From the NCBI GenBank assembly GCA_031549485.1, contig JAVBPR010000015.1:1-64000 (forward strand): 64,000 nt of DNA, read 5' to 3'. The translations under genes and the position numbers were made by a program. The number at the start of each line of letters is the position of its first letter. Position 1 is the first letter of the stretch. The DNA comes from JAVBPR01 sp031549485 (lineage in GTDB: Bacteria; Bacillota; Clostridia; Oscillospirales; Feifaniaceae). The notes beneath the pieces are model-generated. The model saw only the letters and a list, made by a program, of their open reading frames with translations, ran no database searches and was not told where the DNA came from. Below, in pieces: positions 50,275 to 57,978 of the stretch.

Positions 50275-50702
50275 AAATTTTGGTAATAAACGGTCCGAAT
50301 ATCAATATGCTGGGAATAAGGGAGCCGGAAATTTACGGCAAACGAAGTTATTCCGATTTGGTCGCGTATATAAGTGCGCTTTGCAAAGACAATAATTTGG
50401 AGTGCGAGTGTTTTCAAAGCAACTGCGAGGGGGAAATAGTCTCGAAAATTCAGGAGGCTTACGGGGTTTTCGATAGAATTGCCATCAATCCCGCGGCTTA
50501 CACCCACACGAGCATTGCGATTCTTGACGCGCTTTCGGCGGTCCGGATTCCGGCGGCCGAGGTGCATTTGTCCGCCGTTGACGACAGAGAAGATTTTCGC
50601 AAGGTAAATTTTATTCGAAGCGCATGCGTGGAATCGTTTTCGGGCGAGGGTTTCGAGAGTTATAGAAAAGCGATTTTGTTTTTGGCGGACTATAAAAAAT
50701 AA
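50271..50702 (+). CDS. aroQ: Type II 3-dehydroquinate dehydratase
   Basis: 143 residues. INGPNINMLGIREPEIYG (catalytic Tyr), QSNCEGEIVSKI, NPAAYTHTSIAI and EVHLSAVDDREDFR match AroQ with small changes (usually HLSNIHARE). With this gene the operon holds every enzyme from DAHP to chorismate. It lies 18 bases before malQ. Confidence 0.92.
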   Translation: MKILVINGPNINMLGIREPEIYGKRSYSDLVAYISALCKDNNLECECFQSNCEGEIVSKIQEAYGVFDRIAINPAAYTHTSIAILDALSAVRIPAAEVHLSAVDDREDFRKVNFIRSACVESFSGEGFESYRKAILFLADYKK

Positions 50703-50720
50703 AATTAGATGGGGAAATAG

Positions 50721-52148
50721 ATGGAGAGAGCAGCGGGAATACTGATGCCGGTGACTTCATTGCCGTCGGATTACGGCATCGGCACACTTGGAAAAGAAAG
50801 CTATGATTTTTGCGATTTTCTTTGCCGCGCAGGGATAAAATATTGGCAGATTCTGCCAATCGGGCATACGGGATTTGGCGATTCGCCTTATCAGTCGCTG
50901 TCCGCCTATGCCGGAAATCCGTATTGGATTGACCTTGAAATGCTTATTAAAAGCGGGCTTTTGCTCCCCGAAGAGGCGTGCGGCGGGACGCGCGAGGGCA
51001 AGATAAATTATGCAAAACTGCATAAAAACAGACAGTCGGTTCTCAAAAAAGCCGCCGCGCGTTTTGATTTTCAAAACGCGGATTATGTGAATTTTTGCGA
51101 GAAAAACAGCGTTTGGCTTTCGGAGTACGCTTATTTTGCCGCGAAGAAACTAAAAAACGGGGAAAAACCTTTTTGGCAGTGGGGAAAATCCGCAAGCGAG
51201 CCGGAAAAAGCGGATATTGATTTTTATAAATTTATCCAATATATTTTTTTCTCGCAATATTTTGCGCTCAAAAGATATGCGGCGGAGCGCGGCATCGGAA
51301 TTATCGGGGACATCCCGATTTATGTTTCGGCCGACAGCGCCGATTGCTATTTTTCACCGAAAATATTTCAGCTTAAAAGCGATAAGACGACCAAATCGGT
51401 CGCCGGTTGCCCGCCCGATTATTTTTCGCCGGACGGACAACTCTGGGGGAATCCGCTTTACAATTACAAAAACAAAAAAGAGGTTTTTCGCTGGTGGATA
51501 GAGCGGCTTCGGTTTTCAGCCGAGCTTTTCGATATCGTACGCATCGACCATTTCAGGGGATTTGAAAGCTATTTTTCGATTCCCGAGGGCGGCGTGCCCG
51601 CCGAGGGCGAGTGGGTAAAAGCTCCGGGAAAAGAACTTTTCGAGGCGATAAAAAAAGAATTGCCGAACCTTAGAATTATCGCGGAGGATTTGGGACACAG
51701 AACGCCGGAAATAGATAGGCTTCTCGATTTTTGCGGGTTTCCCGGAATGAAGGTTTTGCAGTTTGCGTTTGACGGCGATCCGCGAAACCCGTACCTTCCG
51801 CAAAATTACGAAAAAAACTGCGTTTGCTATACAGGTACGCATGATAATTCCACCCTCGCGGGATTTTTAAAAGCGGCGCGGCCGCACGAAAAAGAGGCAA
51901 TGGTAAGATATTTCGGAACAAAAGGAGAGGCGAAAACTTTTGATTTCATAATGCGCGCGGCGTTTTCGTCGGTCTCGGATTTATGCATAATCCCGATGCA
52001 GGATTTCTTAAAACTTTCGGACGAAGCGCGGATAAATATTCCGTCGACCGGCAGCGGAAACTGGGTTTGGCGGCTTAAAAAAGCGGCGCTGACCGAAAAG
52101 CTCGCGGATGAGATTCGAAGCCTTGTTTGGATTTACGGCAGAGAATAA
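50721..52148 (+). CDS. malQ: 4-alpha-glucanotransferase
   Basis: 475 residues, GH77. GILMPVTSLPSDYGIGTLG at the N-terminus, IKYWQILPIGHTGFGDSPYQ, the nucleophile region DIVRIDHFRGFESY (about 271-284), the acid/base RIIAEDLGHRTPEI and YTGTHDNSTLAGF. Transfers maltodextrin segments between glucans in the cytosol. Follows aroQ by 18 bases and may be cotranscribed, though its role is unrelated; ends at a terminator. Confidence 0.95.
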   Translation: MERAAGILMPVTSLPSDYGIGTLGKESYDFCDFLCRAGIKYWQILPIGHTGFGDSPYQSLSAYAGNPYWIDLEMLIKSGLLLPEEACGGTREGKINYAKLHKNRQSVLKKAAARFDFQNADYVNFCEKNSVWLSEYAYFAAKKLKNGEKPFWQWGKSASEPEKADIDFYKFIQYIFFSQYFALKRYAAERGIGIIGDIPIYVSADSADCYFSPKIFQLKSDKTTKSVAGCPPDYFSPDGQLWGNPLYNYKNKKEVFRWWIERLRFSAELFDIVRIDHFRGFESYFSIPEGGVPAEGEWVKAPGKELFEAIKKELPNLRIIAEDLGHRTPEIDRLLDFCGFPGMKVLQFAFDGDPRNPYLPQNYEKNCVCYTGTHDNSTLAGFLKAARPHEKEAMVRYFGTKGEAKTFDFIMRAAFSSVSDLCIIPMQDFLKLSDEARINIPSTGSGNWVWRLKKAALTEKLADEIRSLVWIYGRE

Positions 52149-52224
52149 AAGAGAAGTTTTCGCAAAAAAGGCTTCCAAAACGCATGGAATACAATTCTGA
52201 TAGATTAAGAGAGCAAAATTTCAG

Positions 52225-52262
52225 AATAAAATCCCCGCGAATTTTCGCGGGGATTTTATTTT
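52225..52262. terminator. Bidirectional terminator
   Basis: 15-bp perfect stem (52225-52239 with 52246-52260, loop AATTTT). It serves malQ (+) and the DUF3788 gene (-). Confidence 0.92.
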
Positions 52263-52276
52263 GAAATAATTTCGGT

Positions 52277-52696
52277 TTATTTGCAGCTTTGTTTATAAGC
52301 GATTATTTCGCAGGCGTCAATGAGGTCTTTTTCGTCTGTTATTTCGAGAACTAAAGGAATAAGTTTTCCCATCGGCGGCTCATTTGCAATTCTCGTTTTG
52401 ATTTCGTCCGCAATGGATAATTCGGCAATTCCGCCGCGTGTTTTCTCGGTAAAATAAAAGGCTAAATTAAAGCGGCCCTGCCAAACAGAAAGCCAAAAAA
52501 CCGTCTTTTTCTTTGCGGTTGCCTTGCAAAGCCAAGAGCCGCCGTCCTTGTAATACCGCCACTCGGGCTCAATATTTCGCTCCGGCAATTTGCCGATAAG
52601 AGTTTTATAAGCGCCAAAGCTGCTTCCCAAAACGGCGGAGATAACGTCATCCGAGGGATAAAGCTCCGCATCATTTAGCAGTGGTTTTACAGTCAT
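52277..52696 (-). CDS. DUF3788 family protein
   Basis: 139 residues. EWRYYKDGGSWLCKATAKKKTVFWLSVWQG region (about 44-73) and AFYFTEKTR are the DUF3788 pattern; distant YdhG-like fold. Function unknown. SD AAAGGA upstream of the ATG. It lies 23 bases downstream of a GNAT gene and is probably cotranscribed. Confidence 0.82.
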   Translation of the reverse strand: MTVKPLLNDAELYPSDDVISAVLGSSFGAYKTLIGKLPERNIEPEWRYYKDGGSWLCKATAKKKTVFWLSVWQGRFNLAFYFTEKTRGGIAELSIADEIKTRIANEPPMGKLIPLVLEITDEKDLIDACEIIAYKQSCK

Positions 52697-52719
52697 TTTC
52701 CTGATCCTTTCAATGTGTT

Positions 52720-53217
52720 TTATAGCTCAAGAATATAATCTTCGCCGCTTTTTTTAAATCCGTTTGCTTCAAGCGCATTATTGCTGGCGGCGTTTTCGGC
52801 TTCGGGCTGAACAATAACTTTTTTGGCGCCGAGCTTTCGCAAATCCTCAAGCATAAGCGAAATCATTTTGCCGCCGAAGCCGCGCCGCAAAAATTCCGGC
52901 TCGCCGATGAGGTAATCGAGGCTGAAAACATCGCCTTTATTATCGAGGGCATGCCAGCAATCGCTCCAAATCTCGTGCTCCTGAGAAAAATAACAGTCAT
53001 AATACTGGCAAAAACCGATGGGGGTACCCTCGTACTCCGCGATAAAATGAGTCAAAAAAGAAAATTTTTCGTGCCGCCCGCGAATTTCTGCAAGATAGTG
53101 CTCGGGGTGAAGATACCATTTCGCGACATGCGGAGTATAAAGCCAGCGTTCCATAAGAGAAATATCGTCGTCTCGAAGAAAGCGGAGCGTGAGTTTATTC
53201 GAATCATTTTCTTGCAA
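52720..53217 (-). CDS. GNAT family N-acetyltransferase
   Basis: 165 residues from a TTG start at 53217, six bases after GAGGTG; the frame continues to an ATG at 53253 that has no SD. Acetyltransf_8/RimJ-like order: LTLRFLRDDDISLMERWL, HFIAEYEGTPIGFCQYYD, the acetyl-CoA loop YLIGEPEFLRRGFGGKMI and ENAASNNALEANGFKK. It is related in sequence to AAC(6')-type proteins, but resistance cannot be inferred. The substrate is unknown. Confidence 0.82.
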   Translation of the reverse strand: MQENDSNKLTLRFLRDDDISLMERWLYTPHVAKWYLHPEHYLAEIRGRHEKFSFLTHFIAEYEGTPIGFCQYYDCYFSQEHEIWSDCWHALDNKGDVFSLDYLIGEPEFLRRGFGGKMISLMLEDLRKLGAKKVIVQPEAENAASNNALEANGFKKSGEDYILEL

Positions 53218-53292
53218 AGGAATCACCTCGCTTTTACATGGTAGATATCTCATATATAACAGATTTGTTGCTAAAAGTCCACAGATAAAACA

Positions 53293-53334
53293 ACCCCTAC
53301 TGTGTAAAGTTAATAGTCTTTACACAGTAGGGCG
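53293..53334 (-). terminator. Hairpin downstream of cotH
   Basis: CCCTACTGTGTAAAG (53295-53309) pairs perfectly with CTTTACACAGTAGGG (53318-53332), loop of 8. On the minus strand it is followed by GTTGTTTTATC, a weak T tract; it lies 54 bases beyond the cotH stop. Confidence 0.65.
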
Positions 53335-53385
53335 TTATAATAAAATATTTAATTTATGTTTTTGTGAAATCGCTTGAGGGGAAGC

Positions 53386-55272
53386 CTATCTCGGGCGATT
53401 TCCGCCTCTCGCCTGGAATTGCAAAAGCTGAGTGATTTGCTCGTCGGTAAGCCCGAGAGCGGCAAGGCTTGCTTTTTGCTCGTCGGTCAAAACGCCGTTT
53501 GTCGCACCTGAAATAATTTGCATCGCCGACTGCATAACCGCTTGGTCGATGCCTTGAAGTCCACCCATATTTCCGCCAAAATTGCCGCCCATATTTCCAC
53601 CGCCCATGCCGCCGCCTCTGTTACCGCCCCCCTGTGTGCCGAGCGCGGAAAGATTTACAGAAGAAGCGTCGATAAGCGCGGAAGCGTTACCTTTCTGAGC
53701 TTCGGTTGTCGACGGAATTGTTCCCGCAAGCTGGCCGGCAATACTTTGCCCCCTCAGCTCGCCGAGCTTTTTAAGCTCGACAATGGCAGCGTTATATTGT
53801 TCAAAAGTACAAAAAGCGGTCGGATCATTCTCGACATACTGTGAAATAAGCAAATCGATTTTATCGACAGTTTCGGAAAATTTGCCGTTTGAAAAATAGC
53901 CGTCGACGATTTCCTGAAGATAACCGTGGTATTTTTCAAGATATTCAGGCACTTCCAAAAGTTTGGATAAGAGCGGGCGGTCCTCCATTGAAACTCCCGA
54001 AACTGGGGTGTCGATAGGAAAATTGACAACGCCCGACGCATCGCCCGACTGGAATCCGCCGAACGCGAGATTATAGTCCCACGGAAGAATGTTAAGCTGT
54101 CCGCCGTTTTCGTAAAGATAATAATTGTGTCCCATATTTGACACATAGCTGTCGAGATTTACAACGATGGTGTGCGCCGCAAAATAGCGCAAAATAGAGT
54201 CGACATCAAAATAGGTTTCAAGAGCGGTGCCGGTGCTCAGGTTTTTTAGAGCGGTGATAACCTGCGCGTAATCTTCCTCGTCCGCTTTTGTTTCGGCGTT
54301 GTCAAAAATAGCGGAATAGCTTGCGGTATTATCGTCTGTGTACTGCAGCGAAACGCCGTTTGAAGCGCCCATTCCGCCACCCATACCGCCGCCGCCAAAT
54401 CCGCCGCGGCCGCCGTTTGCAGCGGTGCCGTCTTGGGCAGTAGCTCCGCCGTTTGCGGTGCTATCGCCTTGCGGTGCGGCTCCGAAATTCGGGAAACTGC
54501 CCCCGCCGGGGAAGGTGCCGCCGCCCGGGGCCGGACTATCCGGCGCCGCTCCGTTTTGCGGCGCGTTTCCCGAACCTGCGTCACCGTTAACGTCCCCGTT
54601 TTGTGGTGCATCGACTTGCGCTGCGGCGTCCGCGGATTGTTCGCCGCCCTGCGGTCTGTTTCCGCCCATGCCGCCGCCAATTTCGCTGCTTTCCGGTTTA
54701 TAAAGCTCGCCTTCTCCATCATAGACGCGGTTTAAGTAGCCGCTGTCGATATCTTCAATAGCAAGATAAAATCCACATTTTTCGCCGTTTACCATGATGT
54801 CGGCAAACGAAAAGAGCGGAGCGTTTACCCCGATATAGCTCATGATGTCATAGCTTAGATATTCTTTCATATAAGAAGAATCGGAGGTCATATTGTTCAA
54901 AACAAGTTTGTCGAGGCCTTCCCATGTCTGCCCTTTAACGTATTCGTCGAACTTGATTTTGAAGCTGTATCGGTCGCTCTCCGAATTTACAAGCTGGGCA
55001 AGGCTGGAATTACCCTTTGGACGGATTCCAACATTTTCAACTGTCTGCCCGTTTATCGTGACATCCGCCGAAATATACTGCTCTTCGGCGGCGGTATCAA
55101 GCATGTTTTGCCAGTCGGCTTCGTCGGCGGTTATGCTGACGCTGATAACGGCATTTTTATCCAGCTGATTTGCGTAATCGGTGCTTGCATAAGCGGAAAA
55201 AAGACCGGTGCAGCCGCAGCAGATAAATGCGAGCGTGAGCGCTGTAAATCATGCAAATAATTTTTTAATCAA
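53386..55272 (-). CDS. CotH kinase family protein, signal peptide interrupted by in-frame UGA
   Basis: The frame starts at TTG 55272 with SD GAGGTG seven bases upstream. It encodes a signal peptide (IKKLFA-stop-FTALTLAFICCGC...), but codon 8 is TGA (55249-55251). Downstream of it the frame is intact to 53386; the first ATG (55104) already lies inside the CotH domain. CotH motifs: GIRPKGNSSLAQL, FYLAIEDIDSGYLN and LNILPWDYNLAFGG. A long Gly/Gln/Ala/Pro-rich insert (about 140-265 from that ATG) splits the domain, and the C-terminus is Gly/Asn-rich. CotH proteins are secreted or spore-coat protein kinases. Either a recent nonsense mutation, a sequence error, or translation from an unusual start. 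Confidence 0.75.
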
Positions 55273-55276
55273 AATA

Positions 55277-55319
55277 AAACACCTCGTTTTTAGTAGTAAC
55301 TTTACTATACGAGGTGTTT
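55277..55319 (-). promoter_or_regulatory. Hairpin enclosing the cotH ribosome site
   Basis: On the minus strand AAACACCTCGT (55319-55309) pairs perfectly over 11 bp with ACGAGGTGTTT (55287-55277), with an inner TAGTA/TACTA pair. The second arm contains the cotH SD GAGGTG and is followed by TATTTTG. It could terminate dinB transcripts and also hide the cotH ribosome site. Confidence 0.7.
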
Positions 55320-55361
55320 GTGAAAACACTGTGGCATATTTACGGAAAAAAGATGAAAAAT

Positions 55362-56567
55362 TTATTCTTCCGAAATTTCGTCGTCCATGATTATGCCAAG
55401 GTCGTTTCGGATTTGCGAGCCGCGGACTATGCTGCCGCGTCCGAATTTTTGCTTGACGCTGTCAACAGCTCTCTCAAGTTTATCCGATTTATTGTCGTCG
55501 AAAAGCGAGAGCTGAACTTCAGCTTCGTCGCAGATTCCACTGACCGTCACGGTGAGCGAGCGTATCGGCAGGTCGGACGGGACGTTTTCGAAAAACAGCT
55601 TTTCCGCCGCCGCCTTTATCTCTTTTGCCGATGAGATGTTTTTGTCCGTCGACATCTGCCGCTGCATTTTTTGAAAGTCAAACGATTTGACCGAAAGCGA
55701 AACAACGCGGCCGACAAGCCCGCCGGCGCGAAGCCTGGAAGCGACTTTATCCGAAAGGGTTGCAAGAGCGAGCGAAACATCGCGCGCCCCCAAAACATCC
55801 CGCTTAAAGGTCATTCCGTTGCCTACCGATTTGACCGGCGCCTGGTCGTTATAATCCAAAACAGGCGAGCAGTCCATTCCGCTGGCATAGCTATAAAGCA
55901 TATCGCCTTGTTTTTGCAAAAGCCTTGTCATGGTCTCCCGGCCCGCCGCCGCAATATCTCCTATAGTCAGTATTCCCGCGCCCGCGAGTTTTGCAAGCGA
56001 GGATTTTCCGACAAAGAGGAGGTCGGAGGCCTTAAGAGGGAAAACAATTTCTTTGTAATTTTCCTTATTAATAACGGTTGTGGCGTCCGGTTTTTTATAG
56101 TCACTGCCGAGTTTCGCGAAAACCTTGTTCCACGAAACTCCCGCAGAAATGGTAAGTCCGAGCTCTTCGCGCATCCGTTTGCGGAGCAGGTCGGCAATTT
56201 CTTTGCCGTTGCCGAAAAGATTCTGCGAAGCGGTTACGTCAAGCCACGCTTCGTCAATCCCGAAAGGCTCGACAAGATTAGTAACCGACAGGTAAATCTC
56301 ATGCGCCTTAAGGCTGTATTTATAATAAAGGTCGTGATGCGGTTTAAGGAGAACGAGGTCTTTGCATTTTTGCATTGCCTGCCAAACGGGTTCGCCCGTT
56401 TTTATGTTAAACGGTTTTGCGAGGTCGTTTTTGGCAAGGATTATTCCGCGGCGGCTTTTAGGGTCGCCGCAGACGGCGACAGGCATGTTTTTATACTGCG
56501 GATGTGAGAGAAGCTCGACCGCAGCGTAGAACCCGTTTAGATCGCAATGAAGAATAACCTTTTCCAT
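55362..56567 (-). CDS. dinB: DNA polymerase IV
   Basis: 401 residues, Y-family. ILHCDLNGFYAAVELL (metal Asp, steric Tyr), YSLKAHEIY, FGIDEAWLDVT (catalytic Asp-Glu), LTISAGVSWNKVFAKLGSDYKKPD, and the little-finger domain. Low-fidelity lesion-bypass polymerase. Lacks an obvious C-terminal beta-clamp QLxLF except QLSLFDD (about 358), which fits. It starts just after a strong minus-strand terminator and so has its own transcript. Confidence 0.95.
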   Translation of the reverse strand: MEKVILHCDLNGFYAAVELLSHPQYKNMPVAVCGDPKSRRGIILAKNDLAKPFNIKTGEPVWQAMQKCKDLVLLKPHHDLYYKYSLKAHEIYLSVTNLVEPFGIDEAWLDVTASQNLFGNGKEIADLLRKRMREELGLTISAGVSWNKVFAKLGSDYKKPDATTVINKENYKEIVFPLKASDLLFVGKSSLAKLAGAGILTIGDIAAAGRETMTRLLQKQGDMLYSYASGMDCSPVLDYNDQAPVKSVGNGMTFKRDVLGARDVSLALATLSDKVASRLRAGGLVGRVVSLSVKSFDFQKMQRQMSTDKNISSAKEIKAAAEKLFFENVPSDLPIRSLTVTVSGICDEAEVQLSLFDDNKSDKLERAVDSVKQKFGRGSIVRGSQIRNDLGIIMDDEISEE

Positions 56568-56573
56568 ATCGCA

Positions 56574-56612
56574 CCAAAAAAATAAAGGATAGGAACTTTC
56601 CTATCCTTTATT
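56574..56612 (-). terminator. Terminator of the ECF S-component gene
   Basis: 15-bp palindrome arms (56581-56595 and 56598-56612); in the minus direction followed by TTTTTTT. It separates the transporter gene from dinB. Confidence 0.92.
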
Positions 56613-56659
56613 ATATCATTTTGTTTTGAAAAAAAGTGCGCCGGGGAAAATTTGTCTTA

Positions 56660-57178
56660 TTATAATTTCATTGCCCTTTTGACAGCGGGCGCAACCAGCA
56701 CAGCAAGAACTCCGCCGATAAGCGCGGTGATAAACTGCGGATAGGAGAACAGCGCCGCCATTTTTGTTGCCGCCGCCGGAGCAAGCCCGATCAGAGTCGG
56801 AAGAATGAGCTTTGTAACAAGATACCAGAGGAGAAGCGCCTTAACGCCAGCGCCAACAACAGCGCCGCCGAGGTTTATCGCCAAATTTTTGCGGCAGATG
56901 AAGAAGCAGATAAGGACAATAGCCATATTGCCTATCATAATTGCAGGGGTTATCGCAATTTGCATCGGCCCGATGCCCAGGAAAAAGGCAACCCACGGCG
57001 AAATAATTGCGACGGAAAGTCCGCTCCAGATTCCGCAGAGTAAAACACAGGCGACAAGCACAAAATTGACAAGCGAGCCGGTGACATATGTGCCAAGCGG
57101 TTTTGAAACAAACTGAAAAGCTATCAGCAAAGCAAGGAAAATTGCTGTTCTTGTAATCCATTTAAGAGAATTGTTCAT
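56660..57178 (-). CDS. ECF transporter S component
   Basis: 172 residues with five to six predicted helices and the S-component look: ALLIAFQFVSKPLGTYVTGSLVN and SPWVAFFLGIGPMQIAITPAI. S components bind a vitamin or metal-related ligand and share an energising EcfAAT module encoded elsewhere. No riboswitch was recognised upstream; the 95-base divergent region with the Crp/Fnr gene contains a palindrome. Strong SD AAAGGAG. Confidence 0.82.
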   Translation of the reverse strand: MNNSLKWITRTAIFLALLIAFQFVSKPLGTYVTGSLVNFVLVACVLLCGIWSGLSVAIISPWVAFFLGIGPMQIAITPAIMIGNMAIVLICFFICRKNLAINLGGAVVGAGVKALLLWYLVTKLILPTLIGLAPAAATKMAALFSYPQFITALIGGVLAVLVAPAVKRAMKL

Positions 57179-57225
57179 GAAAATCGCTCCTTTAAAAAAA
57201 CTGTTGATTTCTATGGCACTATAAT

Positions 57226-57245
57226 ATACTATAACGGTATAGTAT
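57226..57245. promoter_or_regulatory. Palindromic site between the ECF and Crp/Fnr genes
   Basis: ATACTATA (57226-57233), ACGG, TATAGTAT (57238-57245): perfect 8-bp arms with a 4-base spacer, in the 95-base divergent region. The layout is like a Crp/Fnr operator but the half-site is not the classic TTGAT or TGTGA. Confidence 0.6.
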
Positions 57246-57273
57246 TATGTTGCTATTGCAACGAAAGGAAAAT

Positions 57274-57978
57274 ATGAAGAACGAAATTGATGCCTGCTGC
57301 CTTTGTGACCTGCCGCTTTTTGACGGGATAAAGGAAGAAGAGCGTGCAGGCCTTGCGGCCTGCATTTGCAGCGGAGTAAAAGTTTTTAAAAAAAATGACA
57401 TAATAATAACCGAGGGCGACAGCGCGGCAAAAGCCGGAATAGTGCAAAAGGGAAGAACCTTTGCGTATATTATAGGCGAGGACGGCGGCAGAATATTCAT
57501 GGCAAGCCACCTGCGGGGAGATATTTTCGGCGAGGTCGTCATGTTCGCGAAAAACGAGGGCAGTCCGGTAACGGTCGAGGCGGCGGAAGAGAGCGAAATC
57601 CTCATGCTCGACAGGGAAAAGATTCTAAACCCCTGCGAAAAAGCGTGCGGATGTCACGTCACCCTGCTTAAAAACCTGCTTATAAGTTCGGCCGATAAAT
57701 TCGCGGCGCAGCGGGTGATGATTGCAACTCTCTGCATGAAAAAACTTTGCGGCAAAATTGCCGCCGCTCTGATATATTTCAGCAGAAAAGCGGGCTCGGA
57801 TACATTTAATCTGCCGTTTGACAGGGCGGCGTTTGCCGATTATCTCGGCGCGGACCGGAGCGCGCTCTCAAGAGAATTATCGAGGCTCCGAAAAATCGGC
57901 GCGATTGATTTTTATAAAAACAGCTTCAAGATTTTAGACAGGAAAAAACTATGCGGAAAAAGGGCGGATAAAATATGA
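57274..57978 (+). CDS. Crp/Fnr family transcriptional regulator
   Basis: 234 residues from the ATG at 57274 (GAAAGGAAAAT upstream; the frame opens at 57247). N-terminal ACCLCDLPLFDGI with three Cys near the start, cyclic-nucleotide-binding-like barrel (about 20-125), dimer helix with further Cys (CEKACGC), and a winged HTH (about 165-225; YLGADRSALSRELSRLRKIGAI). The Cys could bind a metal or Fe-S cluster. Its end overlaps copA by 4 bases, so it likely regulates copper export. Confidence 0.88.
   Translation: MKNEIDACCLCDLPLFDGIKEEERAGLAACICSGVKVFKKNDIIITEGDSAAKAGIVQKGRTFAYIIGEDGGRIFMASHLRGDIFGEVVMFAKNEGSPVTVEAAEESEILMLDREKILNPCEKACGCHVTLLKNLLISSADKFAAQRVMIATLCMKKLCGKIAAALIYFSRKAGSDTFNLPFDRAAFADYLGADRSALSRELSRLRKIGAIDFYKNSFKILDRKKLCGKRADKI

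Noticed and set aside
52720..53217. Aminoglycoside resistance acetyltransferase
   Set aside because: The GNAT fold is clear but substrate residues cannot be judged; similarity to AAC(6') families is not enough to claim resistance.
55249..55251. Genome-wide recoding of UGA as Trp or Gly
   Set aside because: Several core genes here, such as rimM, trmD and era, end in UGA at the expected length, so UGA is a normal stop.
57226..57245. Classic Crp or Fnr box
   Set aside because: Half-sites are ATACTATA, not TGTGA or TTGAT; only a generic palindromic operator can be claimed.
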